From contig DVLL01000020.1 in assembly GCA_018715525.1 (NCBI GenBank), positions 47,088 through 111,087 of the forward strand: a stretch of 64,000 bases of DNA, in the 5' to 3' direction. Under the pieces are notes generated by a model. It worked only from the letters and a program-made list of their open reading frames with translations. It was not told the origin of the DNA and made no database searches. Source of the DNA: Candidatus Faeciplasma pullistercoris. Its GTDB lineage: Bacteria; Bacillota; Clostridia; Oscillospirales; Ruminococcaceae. A program made the translations under genes and the position numbers. Below, piece by piece: positions 37,483-47,522 of this stretch; the first letter of the stretch is position 1; the number at the start of each line of letters is the position of its first letter.

Positions 37483-38289
37483 CTATTCTCCCAATCCAAG
37501 CTTAAACAGCCTGTTAGCGTTTTTCCAGAGGATGTTTTCAAGCTCATTCTCGTCAAGTCCGAGTGCATACAGCTTCCTAAGCTCCTCCGCAGGGTTCCAA
37601 AGCGGGAAATCGGTTCCGAAGAGCACCCTGTCCGTGCCGTAGCTGAGAATAATTTCCCTTCCTCTTTCCGGGGTCATGGCGTAAAGGCTGGACGAGCTGT
37701 CCACATAAAAGTTAGGGAAACCGCATAGCATGCTGACCGCTTCATCCCAGACGGTATAGCCGCCAAGATGAGCGCCTATGAGCTTCAGTCCGGGAAATGT
37801 TTCGAGCACCGGCCTTATTCTGTTAGGGTTAGAGCAATCAAATCTCGAGTCTCCGGCGTGTATAAGGACAGGCAGACCCATATCCTCGCATATCTCGTAG
37901 ATCTTAAGACAGCGGTAGTCGTCCAGCTTATAGCCCTGGATATCGTGGTGAAGCTTTACTCCCCTAAGCCCGAGCTCGACAAGATGCTTTATATCGCCCT
38001 TTATATCGTCGCTCTCAGGGTGGGCTGTGCCGAGACCGACAAACAGCCCTCCACCGTTCATGACCTCCATTGCGATAAACTCGTTTATCGAGCGAACCTG
38101 AGCCGGCTTTGTCGCAACAGAGAATATCACCGATCTGGTTATCCCCGCATAGGCGTCCAGCCGTCTGACAGTCTCAGCCCTGCCGTCATACAGCACGGGT
38201 ATGTTATAAAATTTTCCTATCCCGCTTGAAGCCTTATCAGCTATTTTGTCGGGATATATATGACAATGGCAATCGACAATTTCCTTCAT
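37483..38289 (-). CDS. amidohydrolase family (TIM-barrel) protein
   Basis: IVDCHCHIYPD, GVKLHHDIQGYKLDD, PVLIHAGDSRFD, LIGAHLGG, VLFGTDFPLW. Confidence 0.88.
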   Translation of the reverse strand: MKEIVDCHCHIYPDKIADKASSGIGKFYNIPVLYDGRAETVRRLDAYAGITRSVIFSVATKPAQVRSINEFIAMEVMNGGGLFVGLGTAHPESDDIKGDIKHLVELGLRGVKLHHDIQGYKLDDYRCLKIYEICEDMGLPVLIHAGDSRFDCSNPNRIRPVLETFPGLKLIGAHLGGYTVWDEAVSMLCGFPNFYVDSSSSLYAMTPERGREIILSYGTDRVLFGTDFPLWNPAEELRKLYALGLDENELENILWKNANRLFKLGLGE

Positions 38290-38312
38290 CGAACTTGCTG
38301 TCACTCCTTAGC

Positions 38313-41300
38313 TTAACCTACGTCCTGTATGAGACGATGCGGCTTCTTCTGGTAAGGCTCTCCCATCGAGCTGTCATATGTCTTCATGGGACCTATCAGC
38401 GACTTCTCAAGCGTCACTCCCGGCGCAAGGAGCACCAGCTTCTGCAAAACGGCGTTCTGATCCATTCCCCAGACGCGCAGCCTGTGCTCGCCGCGGCTGA
38501 GTGATATGGGCAGCTTGGCTATCCTTCCGCCCTGCTCTATGGTCGCGAACCATTGCCAGCTCACTCCCGAGACGTAGCCCTTGCCCTGGATGTTGAGCGG
38601 CGTTATGTCCCCGCCGTCGAGCTGCACGCCTATATTGAGGTGCGTGCCGTCGTCAAAGGAGACGTTGTTTCCCTGACCCACATAAACAGCAAGAGTGTAC
38701 TTCGCGTCCGACGGGACGCAAATATTGTATTCAAGCCACGGACCCTTTCCCGCCGGGAAGGAAGGCGTATATGTCGGAAGCATCTTTACCGACACCTGCG
38801 TCTTGCCGTAGCCCTCGAGCACAGTCCAGCGCACTTCCTCGCTCGAGCCGCACGCAGCCCAGCCGTCCGCGTATACGCTCATGATTCCGTTTGACATATA
38901 GTGAAGCTTCTCGGTTTTCGAGCTTATATCCACTACACGCGCGTCCACCCTTATTGACACGCTCTCATTTTCCGAGCTGACGGTAATACTGCCGGTTCTG
39001 TCAGAGCTTAGCTTCGACCAGTCTATGCTGACGGCAAAGCTATGCGAGACCTCATATTCTCCGCTCATTCCGCCGTCTATGAGTATAAAGTCATCCGAGA
39101 CGCCTATAGTATACCTTACCTTTTTGGCTCCGCCGTTAGTCAGATTTACCATATACGCCTGCTTTTCGCTCGACTGGAACGCGGGCAAAGCCGCCTCGCC
39201 GCAGCAGTAGCCCTGCTCGGACTCAGGCAGGTCTACTATCAGCTTAGGCTCTGCCTCCGGCTCTACCCTCTCGGGGACTATCTTGATAGCCGACTGTCCG
39301 TTCCAGCTCGAGTAGTTCATATGCGCCTGAGCGGTCACCCTGCCAAGAACGGGGTCTACATACTCCTTGCAATAGTCGGGAGAGGCTATCATGATGCCGT
39401 GCCATTTCGCAACGCCGTTCAGATCCTTTCCAAGGACTCCGTACTCGGCGGTAAGCTCCTCATCATAGCTCAAATATTTCTCAATAAGGTCGGCGTAATG
39501 GTTTGCCAAGGTCGAGCCGCGCTTTGCGTACAGCTTATTCAGCCCGAACATGATCTGGATTCTCACCACATTCGCGGAAGCAACCGCGGGGTAGTATACA
39601 AGCTGGTAAAACGGTATGTAGCAATCAGTTTCCCTGCTTATCTTACTCTTCAGTGCGTCGGCACGCTTGATTATGCTGTCTATCAGCTCAAGGCGGCAGG
39701 CTGCGTCGTTATAGTGGGTCAGGCTGTAGCTGCACTCGCCCTCAGCCTTGAGGGTCTCAGGCTTGCAGACGCCGTTTAACCACGAGTAGTCATAGATAAG
39801 CTGCGCCATGACCGAGGCGTCCTCGTCCGATACCTCCGGATAGGCAGCGAACTGCTCTTTAACCCACCTGCGAGCGTATTCATCCGCATTGTTTGGGTTA
39901 GTCGTGCCGTACTTCTCGAAGTCATACGCAAGATCCATGAAATAGCTCAGAGGAAGCTCCATCGGTCTGAGGTCGCCGACATTAACTATCCACGCATCGT
40001 CGATTCCGTACTCATAAGCCTGCGTAAGGTTCTCCCATGAGCGCTGGAGCGGCATGGTATTTATCCACATCGAGGTCTTGGGGCTGCCGACGTAGTCGAA
40101 GTGGTAGTAAAGACCCCAGTTGAATTTATCCTTCTGCGAAAGCTCGGGCAAGGTGCGCAGGTAGCCGTTATTGTCCTCACAGAGCATGACTATGCGGTTG
40201 GTGTCCGCGCCGAGGAGACCCGCCACCTCCGGGTCGTCCCTTAAGCCGTGTCCCTTTGCCGCCTCGGGGTCATTTCTCGAGCCGCCGTACCAGCAGTTTT
40301 CGACCTCCTTATACACAGCGAGCAGCAGCGGCGTGTTCTCGACGCCATGCTCGCCCAAAATCCTGTACTGGGTCTTAAGAACCGCCTTTAAAAGCTCTAT
40401 GTTTTCCTCGGTGGTAAGCGTTCTGCCGGTGTTATCTATAAGAACCGAGTCGTTTTCTCCCCTCATGCCTATGGTCAAAAGGTTATTGAAGCCGCCGTTT
40501 CGGTAGATAGCGTCGCTCCAGAACGCCTCAAGGTTATTCGGGTTCAAAAGGTAGTTCCACACCTTCTGACCCTTGTCTGTCGGTATAGCCGGGTCGCGGT
40601 AGGTGATATTCTTGCTCCAGTAGCCCTGAAGCATACCCCACTCCCCTCCGCTTCTCGCCATAGGCTCATGGTGGGACGCTCCCACAGTTATGCCGTACCT
40701 GTCGGCCAGAACCGCGTTAGCGAGGCTCATCGGGTACTCCCCCGGCTTGATATATGAATTTGAGGTATTGCGGATGTTTGTGTCCGGATAGGAATAGGGT
40801 ATATCCTCCCCGGGATGGCTGTCGCAGTACATAAGTCCGCCTAATTTGTAGTGATACTTCTTCTCAAGCTCGGCAAACTTGCCTGTCACTCCCTCCATTC
40901 CGTCCCAGCTGAAGTTATTAGACCACATTGCGGGCCACATGTAGTTGCCCTTGAGCCTGAGTATGAGCTTGAATATCTCGTCGTAGAACATGTAGTTGAG
41001 TCCGCCGAAATGACTGTCGGCAAAGCCGTTGAGGCAGGGGTTTTCGTCGTTCATGAAAAATCCCCTGAAGTTCACCGACGGACGCTTTGATACCGTCTCA
41101 AGAGCCGAAGCGCTGACCCTGAGCTCCTCTTTTTTTACCGGCTTGATGTCCGCCCACCATATCCACGGGCTGACCCCGAAGATATCCTGAGTGATGTGGA
41201 ATATGCCATAGACAGCTCCGCGCTTATCCGAGCCGGCTATTACAACCTTGGTGCGTTCGCCCTCCGATACCACCCTTATCTCATATCTTTCCCAATCTGA

Positions 41301-41567
41301 AGACTTGAAGCTTCCGCCGCTCGCGGATATATGCCACTCCACGCCCTGCGCGGCTATCAGCTCGTCTCCTATGACGCCGGCTATGACATATACGCCGCTT
41401 TTCGGCTCCTCGGAAGCTATCGCCGGTCTCACACCGGTCAGCGCCTCGATATCATCGCAGTACGCCTCGGCTATCAGCGACAGCGAGTCGTAGCCGCTTC
41501 CGTTCGGATCAAGGTAGATAGGAGCAGCCGCTCCCGTTTTCGATGAAGCGAATAGTATTTCTTTCAT
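38313..41567 (-). CDS. glycoside hydrolase family 115 (xylan alpha-glucuronidase-like), no evident signal peptide
   Basis: GVYGIFHITQDIFGVSPWIWWADIKPVKKEEL; FRGFFMNDENPCLNGFADSHFGGLNYMFYDEIFKLILRLKGNYMWPAMW; ASHHEPM. Confidence 0.9.
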   Translation of the reverse strand: MKEILFASSKTGAAAPIYLDPNGSGYDSLSLIAEAYCDDIEALTGVRPAIASEEPKSGVYVIAGVIGDELIAAQGVEWHISASGGSFKSSDWERYEIRVVSEGERTKVVIAGSDKRGAVYGIFHITQDIFGVSPWIWWADIKPVKKEELRVSASALETVSKRPSVNFRGFFMNDENPCLNGFADSHFGGLNYMFYDEIFKLILRLKGNYMWPAMWSNNFSWDGMEGVTGKFAELEKKYHYKLGGLMYCDSHPGEDIPYSYPDTNIRNTSNSYIKPGEYPMSLANAVLADRYGITVGASHHEPMARSGGEWGMLQGYWSKNITYRDPAIPTDKGQKVWNYLLNPNNLEAFWSDAIYRNGGFNNLLTIGMRGENDSVLIDNTGRTLTTEENIELLKAVLKTQYRILGEHGVENTPLLLAVYKEVENCWYGGSRNDPEAAKGHGLRDDPEVAGLLGADTNRIVMLCEDNNGYLRTLPELSQKDKFNWGLYYHFDYVGSPKTSMWINTMPLQRSWENLTQAYEYGIDDAWIVNVGDLRPMELPLSYFMDLAYDFEKYGTTNPNNADEYARRWVKEQFAAYPEVSDEDASVMAQLIYDYSWLNGVCKPETLKAEGECSYSLTHYNDAACRLELIDSIIKRADALKSKISRETDCYIPFYQLVYYPAVASANVVRIQIMFGLNKLYAKRGSTLANHYADLIEKYLSYDEELTAEYGVLGKDLNGVAKWHGIMIASPDYCKEYVDPVLGRVTAQAHMNYSSWNGQSAIKIVPERVEPEAEPKLIVDLPESEQGYCCGEAALPAFQSSEKQAYMVNLTNGGAKKVRYTIGVSDDFILIDGGMSGEYEVSHSFAVSIDWSKLSSDRTGSITVSSENESVSIRVDARVVDISSKTEKLHYMSNGIMSVYADGWAACGSSEEVRWTVLEGYGKTQVSVKMLPTYTPSFPAGKGPWLEYNICVPSDAKYTLAVYVGQGNNVSFDDGTHLNIGVQLDGGDITPLNIQGKGYVSGVSWQWFATIEQGGRIAKLPISLSRGEHRLRVWGMDQNAVLQKLVLLAPGVTLEKSLIGPMKTYDSSMGEPYQKKPHRLIQDVG

Positions 41568-41606
41568 ATGTGTACCTCCGTTGACAGCTATAATCATCCT
41601 TGCTAA

Positions 41607-41635
41607 ATTATATATGATGCAAAGAAATATTTCAA
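41607..41635 (-). promoter_or_regulatory. promoter TTGAAA-N17-TATAAT upstream of GH115
   Basis: read on the minus strand. Confidence 0.65.
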
Positions 41636-41654
41636 GGAAACGGCGGGAAAAAAT

Positions 41655-41692
41655 CAAAAAAGAGCTTCGGGTGTTCCCCGAAGCCCTGATTT
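41655..41692 (-). terminator. terminator downstream of DUF975 gene
   Basis: minus strand GGCTTCGGGgaacaCCCGAAGCTCttttttgatttttt. Confidence 0.75.
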
Positions 41693-41750
41693 TCAAAATA
41701 TATTCGCTCAGTACGGCAAAGCCCGCCATACGGCGTTGCATCAGCAAAAG

Positions 41751-42425
41751 TTACATGACCTCTACCTGAGGCTGAGCGCCGGCACCGGAAGCGGCGTCAT
41801 CATAGAACTTCGCCTGCACAAGCCCGACAAATATCGGGGAAAACGCCGAGAAAAGCACAATCAGGACGAACAGAACAAACGCGAACAGCACCCCGATGTA
41901 AGGAATCGATGCGAACAGGCCGATGACAAGCACGCATACAAAGAACGCAAGATACACAAACACATCCGCCCAGAACATCTTTCCCTTCAGACCGTTGGTC
42001 ATCTTCATAGAGAGCTTGATAGCCTCGGTCGCTCCGACGTCAGGTCTTGTCATCAGTATGTATGGAGTGAATCTGTAGGAATACGCCTTGATTATCGCGA
42101 AGACTATTCCGACTATCGGGATAAGTCCCCAGATAAATATCCAAAGATGCATCCAAGCCATTCCTCCGGCAACTCTCTTGAAGTTGTTGAAGCCGGCGAA
42201 CAGGTCGGCTGACGATACGCTCTGACCCCTCAGACCCTTGAGCATGAGGGCGGCGAGGCTCGCCTCAAGGGTTATGACGATAGGAATGCTGATTATCGGC
42301 AGCACGCCGAAATAGGTCGCGAGAGCCGACAGCAACCCGCTCATAAGCGACAGACCCCACAAAAGAATCGGCTTCTTGGAAAGCACCTGGGCGGCGGCCT
42401 TGTAATTAGCTATTATTGAGTTCAT
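41751..42425 (-). CDS. DUF975 family integral membrane protein
   Basis: multi-TM; MNSIIANYKAAAQVLSKKPILLWGLSL. Confidence 0.75.
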   Translation of the reverse strand: MNSIIANYKAAAQVLSKKPILLWGLSLMSGLLSALATYFGVLPIISIPIVITLEASLAALMLKGLRGQSVSSADLFAGFNNFKRVAGGMAWMHLWIFIWGLIPIVGIVFAIIKAYSYRFTPYILMTRPDVGATEAIKLSMKMTNGLKGKMFWADVFVYLAFFVCVLVIGLFASIPYIGVLFAFVLFVLIVLFSAFSPIFVGLVQAKFYDDAASGAGAQPQVEVM

Positions 42426-42673
42426 ATTTCTTCCCCCTATAAATATTTTTCTGAGAATATTAGCCAACCTAATTATATCACTACATGAAACTTATGTCAA
42501 TATTGACATATGACTTTATTTCTCATAATTCGGCTTTTTAAGCTAATAATATCAGATTCGTTGCTTTTTGCCTTTCTTCAGAATAAAAGTCCCGTTTGCG
42601 CCTGCTTGACTACAGTTAATATTACTCATGCAGGTTTTATTATATGTGCGCTCAAGACGTTTTACTGAAATTC

Positions 42674-42702
42674 TTTACAACGGGGGTTATTCGTGATACA
42701 AT
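42674..42702 (+). promoter_or_regulatory. promoter TTTACA-N17-TACAAT
   Basis: read directly upstream of the aminotransferase. Confidence 0.55.
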
Positions 42703-42771
42703 TATAAATAACGCGTATGCTGGGGGACTATCCTCCTCAAAGATAATAATTTGTTAAAAGGCGGTATAAAA

Positions 42772-43959
42772 ATGGAGTATAAAATATCTGATAAATTTGT
42801 AAACATGAAGCCCTCCGCCATAAGGGAAATATTTAAGAGCCTCGGCAAGCCGGGCTGCATAAGCTTTGCCGCCGGAAACCCGAGTCCCGAGTCCTTCCCG
42901 GTCGAGGAAATAAGAAAAATAACCTCCCGGATACTCTCCGAGGAGCCTATAACCGCTCTCCAGTACGGCGTGACAGAGGGATATCCGAAGCTGCGCGAGC
43001 TGGTCAGCGCGCGCTTAAAAAGAGTGTACGGCATCGGCAGTGACGACGACGAAACCATCATCGTGTCCGGCGGTCAGCAGGGAATAGAGCTTACCTGCAA
43101 GGTCATGTGCAACGAGGGAGACGTGGTCATCTCGGAAAACCCGAGCTTTATAGGCGCTCTCAACGCTTTCCGCTCTCTTGGCGCAAAGCTCGTCGGCGTG
43201 CCCCTGGGAGACGACGGAATGGATATCGCCGCGCTTGAGAAAGCCCTCGCCGAAAATCCCAACGCCAAGATTATCTACACTATCCCGTCCTTCCAGAACC
43301 CCGCCGGAATAACCTCTACCCTTGAGAACAGAAAGGCTGTATATGCACTCGCGTCAAAGTATGACGTTGTCATAATAGAGGACAATCCCTACGGAGACCT
43401 CAGATTCTCGGGCGAGGATGTTCCGACCTACAAGAGCTTTGACACCGAGGGACGAGTGGTTTACTGCGGCTCGTTCTCAAAAATTCTTTCAGCCGGAATA
43501 CGCATAGGCACTCTTACCGCAAACAAGGCGCTTGTCAGCAAGATAGTAGTCGCAAAACAGGTCGAGGACGTTCACACCAACATGTTCTTCCAGATGGTCT
43601 GCGCCAAATACATGTCCGAGTACGACCTCGAGGAGCACATAGCCAAAATAAGAAAGCTTTACAGCCACAAGGCGGGGCTCATGATCAGCGCGCTCGAGAA
43701 ATTTATGCCATCCGATGTCAAGTTTACTCGCCCTGACGGCGGAATATTCCTGTGGTGCAGCCTGCCTGAGGGCTATGACCTCGGCGAATTCATAAAGCGC
43801 TGCTCGGAAAAGAATGTGTTTGTGGTCCCCGGAACGGCGTTCTTGCCAGATGAGTCTGAAACCACACGCTCGTTCAGACTCAATTACTCGATGCCCTCAG
43901 ACGAAGAGATAACAAGAGGTATCAAGCTTCTTGCAGACGTCGTCGCCGAGATGAGATGA
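42772..43959 (+). CDS. PLP-dependent aminotransferase (Aro8/2-aminoadipate type, class I/II)
   Basis: GKPGCISFAAGNPSPESFPVEEI; EDNPYGDLRFSGED; GSFSKILSAGIRIGTL. Confidence 0.93.
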   Translation: MEYKISDKFVNMKPSAIREIFKSLGKPGCISFAAGNPSPESFPVEEIRKITSRILSEEPITALQYGVTEGYPKLRELVSARLKRVYGIGSDDDETIIVSGGQQGIELTCKVMCNEGDVVISENPSFIGALNAFRSLGAKLVGVPLGDDGMDIAALEKALAENPNAKIIYTIPSFQNPAGITSTLENRKAVYALASKYDVVIIEDNPYGDLRFSGEDVPTYKSFDTEGRVVYCGSFSKILSAGIRIGTLTANKALVSKIVVAKQVEDVHTNMFFQMVCAKYMSEYDLEEHIAKIRKLYSHKAGLMISALEKFMPSDVKFTRPDGGIFLWCSLPEGYDLGEFIKRCSEKNVFVVPGTAFLPDESETTRSFRLNYSMPSDEEITRGIKLLADVVAEMR

Positions 43960-44072
43960 TCCCACGCCCTAAATAAAGCTAACGCCCCCGACCCTTCCTT
44001 GACGGAAGAGCCGGGGGTTAAATTTATCCGCACCGCGTTGAGCCTTAAATTCACGCTGCCGGCGACAAGGCT

Positions 44073-44771
44073 CTATTGTTCATCGCACGCCAAAATATCC
44101 GTTACTTCGGCGGTGTCGCCCGCGACCCTAAAGCGCACCGAAAATCCGCCGTACTCAAAAGCGTACTCGCGGTACGCATCGTGCTGATACGCGGGACGAG
44201 GGTCGTTTTTCAGCATCTGCACAACCGCTCTCATGGTCTCCTCAGGCATTTTCCCCGCCAAGCCGTCAGGAACGCTCACCTTGAGTCCGTATCCACTGTA
44301 TTCATCCGAAAAGCTGCACTCCGCCTCCGGGTGGGAGTCGGAGTATTTTACATACGGCTTTATATCAAATATCGGCGTGCCGTTCATGAGGTCGGCGCCG
44401 GCAACCTCAAGCACCCTGCCGTATTTTTCGGTATCCCTGACGCATATTAGACGGACGCAGGAAAGACCCATTGAGTTAGGTCTAAAGGGCGAGCGCGTTG
44501 CAAATACTCCCACCCGTTTATTTCCTCCGAGTCTCGGCGGTCTCACAGTCGGGCGAAAGCTATCCCTTAGTGACTCGGAAAACTGCCATATCAGCCATAT
44601 GTGGCTATACTCCTCTATGCCGCGAAGAGCGTCGGGATTTCTAAACTGCGGCTCAAATATTATCGTAGAGCTTACTCCCTCGAGCAGACCGCTCTGCCTC
44701 GGTATGCCGAATTTGGAATTGAACTCGTTCTGTATGCGCGCTACCGGCTTAATCACAAACTCCCCCGACAT
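44073..44771 (-). CDS. trmO: TrmO/YaeB-like tRNA (t6A37-N6)-methyltransferase
   Basis: KPVARIQNEFNSKFGIPRQSGL; GVFATRSPFRPNSMGLSCVRL; DIKPYVKYSD. Confidence 0.92.
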   Translation of the reverse strand: MSGEFVIKPVARIQNEFNSKFGIPRQSGLLEGVSSTIIFEPQFRNPDALRGIEEYSHIWLIWQFSESLRDSFRPTVRPPRLGGNKRVGVFATRSPFRPNSMGLSCVRLICVRDTEKYGRVLEVAGADLMNGTPIFDIKPYVKYSDSHPEAECSFSDEYSGYGLKVSVPDGLAGKMPEETMRAVVQMLKNDPRPAYQHDAYREYAFEYGGFSVRFRVAGDTAEVTDILACDEQ

Positions 44772-44985
44772 CTTACATCCACTTCCTTTACGTCTTATAA
44801 ACTGACTCAACCCGCTGACACCTGAATCATGTCCGAGTCTTTTTGACCGCCGCTCTCTCAGCAGACAGGACGCCTTCCTCTGCGGCGGATATAACGCTGT
44901 AAAAAGTATATCAGTATTATTCTCTTATTTCAACCCCGCGCACCCCGCCGCCCTGCGCCTCATATAATGCTTAAGAGGTGATTCA

Positions 44986-45789
44986 ATGTCAAATGTCGTC
45001 ATTATGGCGCTGGTGGCTACCTTGGGAACATGGATGGTAACCGCTCTCGGTGCCCTGACAGTCATTTTCTTTAAGGCGGCAAACCAGAAAATACTAAACC
45101 TTATGCTTGGCTTTGCAGCCGGCGTAATGATTGCCGCAAGCTTTTGGTCGCTTTTGCAGCCGGCGATCGAAAGAGCGGAGCTGTACCTATCAACACCGGC
45201 ATGGATAGTGGCAACTGCCGGCTTTTTATGCGGAGCTGCATTCCTTTGGGCGTCGGACAAAATAGTGAGCTATGCCCGAAGAACCCAGAAAAGCTCCTTT
45301 CCCGCAGCCGGTTCAAGACATAACAGGCTCATACTTCTCGTCCTGTCCATAACCCTTCACAATATCCCGGAGGGTCTTGCGGTAGGAGTGGCGTTCGGAG
45401 CTCTGCACAACGGCTCAGGCGACCCGGAGTCGCTGATGGGCGCGGTAGTTATCGCCATGGGCATAGGACTCCAAAACTTCCCGGAGGGTGCGGCGGTGTC
45501 CCTGCCTCTAAGGCGCGAGGGCCTCTCAAGGACAAAGAGCTTCCTTATCGGTCAGGCATCCGGAATTGTAGAGCCCATAGCGGGAGTCATTGGCGCCAGC
45601 ATGGTGGTTCACATACAATCAATGCTCCCCTTTACGCTCGCTTTTGCGGCAGGAGCGATGATTCTTGTCGCGGTGCACGAGCTTATACCCGAATGTCAGA
45701 AAAATCAGGACGCCGACCCCTACCTCGCAACCTCGGGAATAGTAGCGGGCTTCGCCGTAATGATGCTTCTTGACGTAGCACTTGGCTGA
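44986..45789 (+). CDS. ZIP family metal transporter
   Basis: AAGVMIAASFWSLLQPAIE; LSITLHNIPEGLAVGVAFGA; ALQNFPEGAAVSLPL-like. Confidence 0.93.
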   Translation: MSNVVIMALVATLGTWMVTALGALTVIFFKAANQKILNLMLGFAAGVMIAASFWSLLQPAIERAELYLSTPAWIVATAGFLCGAAFLWASDKIVSYARRTQKSSFPAAGSRHNRLILLVLSITLHNIPEGLAVGVAFGALHNGSGDPESLMGAVVIAMGIGLQNFPEGAAVSLPLRREGLSRTKSFLIGQASGIVEPIAGVIGASMVVHIQSMLPFTLAFAAGAMILVAVHELIPECQKNQDADPYLATSGIVAGFAVMMLLDVALG

Positions 45790-45819
45790 TAATTGAACCT
45801 GCGTCGCTCCCATATACTA

Positions 45820-45863
45820 AAAAAGCTGCGTCAAAAAGCGGTATCGCCCTTTGACGCAGCTTT
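45820..45863. terminator. bidirectional terminator
   Basis: AAAAAGCTGCGTCAAA...TTTGACGCAGCTTT. Confidence 0.85.
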
Positions 45864-45872
45864 ACTTCATTT

Positions 45873-46268
45873 TCAAAACATGTAATACAGAGCAAGAAAT
45901 ATCAGCGCAAGCAAAAGCGTGCACAGTCCGACAGCAAGCCACTCCTTGAGCCAAGGCTTTCTTTCCTCAGCCTTCCTGACCTTGAAGTCGTAGAAGGCTT
46001 CAAACTCTTTTCTTCTTGAGGTGAAAGGCTTTATCAGGCTGTCAATGCCGTAGCTCATCATATCGTATGCTCCCTTTGACTTGATCCAGCTGAGAACCCC
46101 GATACCGGCAAGCAGCACGCCCGCCACCACAAGGCAGTCGGATATGCGTCCCATCAGCTCCGCGAGGCTCTCCTGCGAAAAGACCTCCCTGTAGTAAGCG
46201 CAGACCGCAGCTACCACCGCCGCGGCAATAAGCGCGCTTATATACCTGTATTTATTGCCTTTAAGCAT
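45873..46268 (-). CDS. small membrane protein (DUF3899-like), last gene of the opp operon
   Basis: three TM segments; start 6 nt downstream of the preceding stop. Confidence 0.6.
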   Translation of the reverse strand: MLKGNKYRYISALIAAAVVAAVCAYYREVFSQESLAELMGRISDCLVVAGVLLAGIGVLSWIKSKGAYDMMSYGIDSLIKPFTSRRKEFEAFYDFKVRKAEERKPWLKEWLAVGLCTLLLALIFLALYYMF

Positions 46269-46274
46269 ACCGTA

Positions 46275-47522
46275 TTACTTCAATATCTTCATATATCTCT
46301 CATACTCCGCCTGGTTGCACTGAACGAAGTGACCCGGCTTTACCTCCCTGAACGAGGGCTTGTCAACCGAGTAGTCGTGCTCGGCAAGGGGATTGTATGA
46401 GATTCTCTTTCTCTGCTTCTCATATATCGGGTCGGGAAGAGGTATCGCCGAAAGAAGCGAGCGGGTGTATGGGTGCAAAGGATTGAGGAACAGCTCGTCT
46501 GAGGGAGCGAGCTCCACCATCTTTCCGTAGTACATAACTCCTATCCTGTCCGAGAAATACTTTACTACCGACAGGTCGTGCGCTATGAACATTATCGTTA
46601 GTCCGAAGCGATCACGAAGATCGTTGAGAAGATTTATTACCTGAGCCTGAATCGAAACGTCAAGAGCTGATACCGGCTCGTCTGCGATTATCAGGTCAGG
46701 GTTCATTATAATGGATCTCGCGACGCCGATACGCTGACGCTGTCCGCCGGAAAACTCGTGCGGATAACGGCTGGCGTGCTCAGGTACAAGCCCTACCAGT
46801 TCAAGCATCTCGTATACCTTCTGGTTAATGACCTTCTGGTTCCTCTCGCCCTGAATTACAAGTCCCTCGGAAATTATTTCGCGAACCGTCATTCTGGGGT
46901 CCAAGGAAGCTATCGGGTCCTGGAAGATCATCTGGATCTGGGTGACGAGCTTTGTACGCTGCGCTTTTCTGAGCTCGTTTTTATACTCGGCAGTTATTTT
47001 AGCCTTTTCGGCAGGAGACGCTTTTTCAATAAGCGGAAGATACTTTGCGTTTACCGCTTCAACAAGCTTCTCGGAGTACTCCTTGTCGCAGTTCTTCTGG
47101 TCGTAGTTTGCAGCCTTTATCTTCTCCTGCTGCTCCTTGACTATCGCCTGATATTCCGCCTTTATCTTTGCAGCTTCATCTCCGGATGCGCTCTTTAGCT
47201 TCTCGCTCATTTGAGCTCTCGCCTTCTTGATGGCGTCCCTATAGCTGCGAGTTCCCGCGCATATTCTGACGCCCTTGAAGATAACGTCTCCGGAGGTTAT
47301 ATTATAGAGCTTGATTATTGAGCGTCCGGTGGTCGTCTTTCCGCAGCCCGACTCGCCGACCAGACCGAATACCTCGCCCTTCTTGATGTCGAAGCTTACG
47401 TCGTCAACCGCCTTAAGCTCGCTCTGTCCCATCTTGAAGTATTGGCAGAGGTGGTTAACCCTGAGAAGAACATCGGATTCAAGCTCAACATCCACTTTTT
47501 TGTTAAGTTCGTTATTGCTCAT
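46275..47522 (-). CDS. oppF: oligopeptide ABC transporter ATPase OppF with ~100-aa charged insertion
   Basis: GESGCGKTTTGRS, FSGGQRQRIGVARSI, DEPVSALDVSIQ; insertion between Walker A and Q-loop. Confidence 0.92.
   Translation of the reverse strand: MSNNELNKKVDVELESDVLLRVNHLCQYFKMGQSELKAVDDVSFDIKKGEVFGLVGESGCGKTTTGRSIIKLYNITSGDVIFKGVRICAGTRSYRDAIKKARAQMSEKLKSASGDEAAKIKAEYQAIVKEQQEKIKAANYDQKNCDKEYSEKLVEAVNAKYLPLIEKASPAEKAKITAEYKNELRKAQRTKLVTQIQMIFQDPIASLDPRMTVREIISEGLVIQGERNQKVINQKVYEMLELVGLVPEHASRYPHEFSGGQRQRIGVARSIIMNPDLIIADEPVSALDVSIQAQVINLLNDLRDRFGLTIMFIAHDLSVVKYFSDRIGVMYYGKMVELAPSDELFLNPLHPYTRSLLSAIPLPDPIYEKQRKRISYNPLAEHDYSVDKPSFREVKPGHFVQCNQAEYERYMKILK

Noticed and set aside
39042-39779. 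245-aa plus-strand ORF
   Set aside because: Shadow ORF within the GH115 gene.
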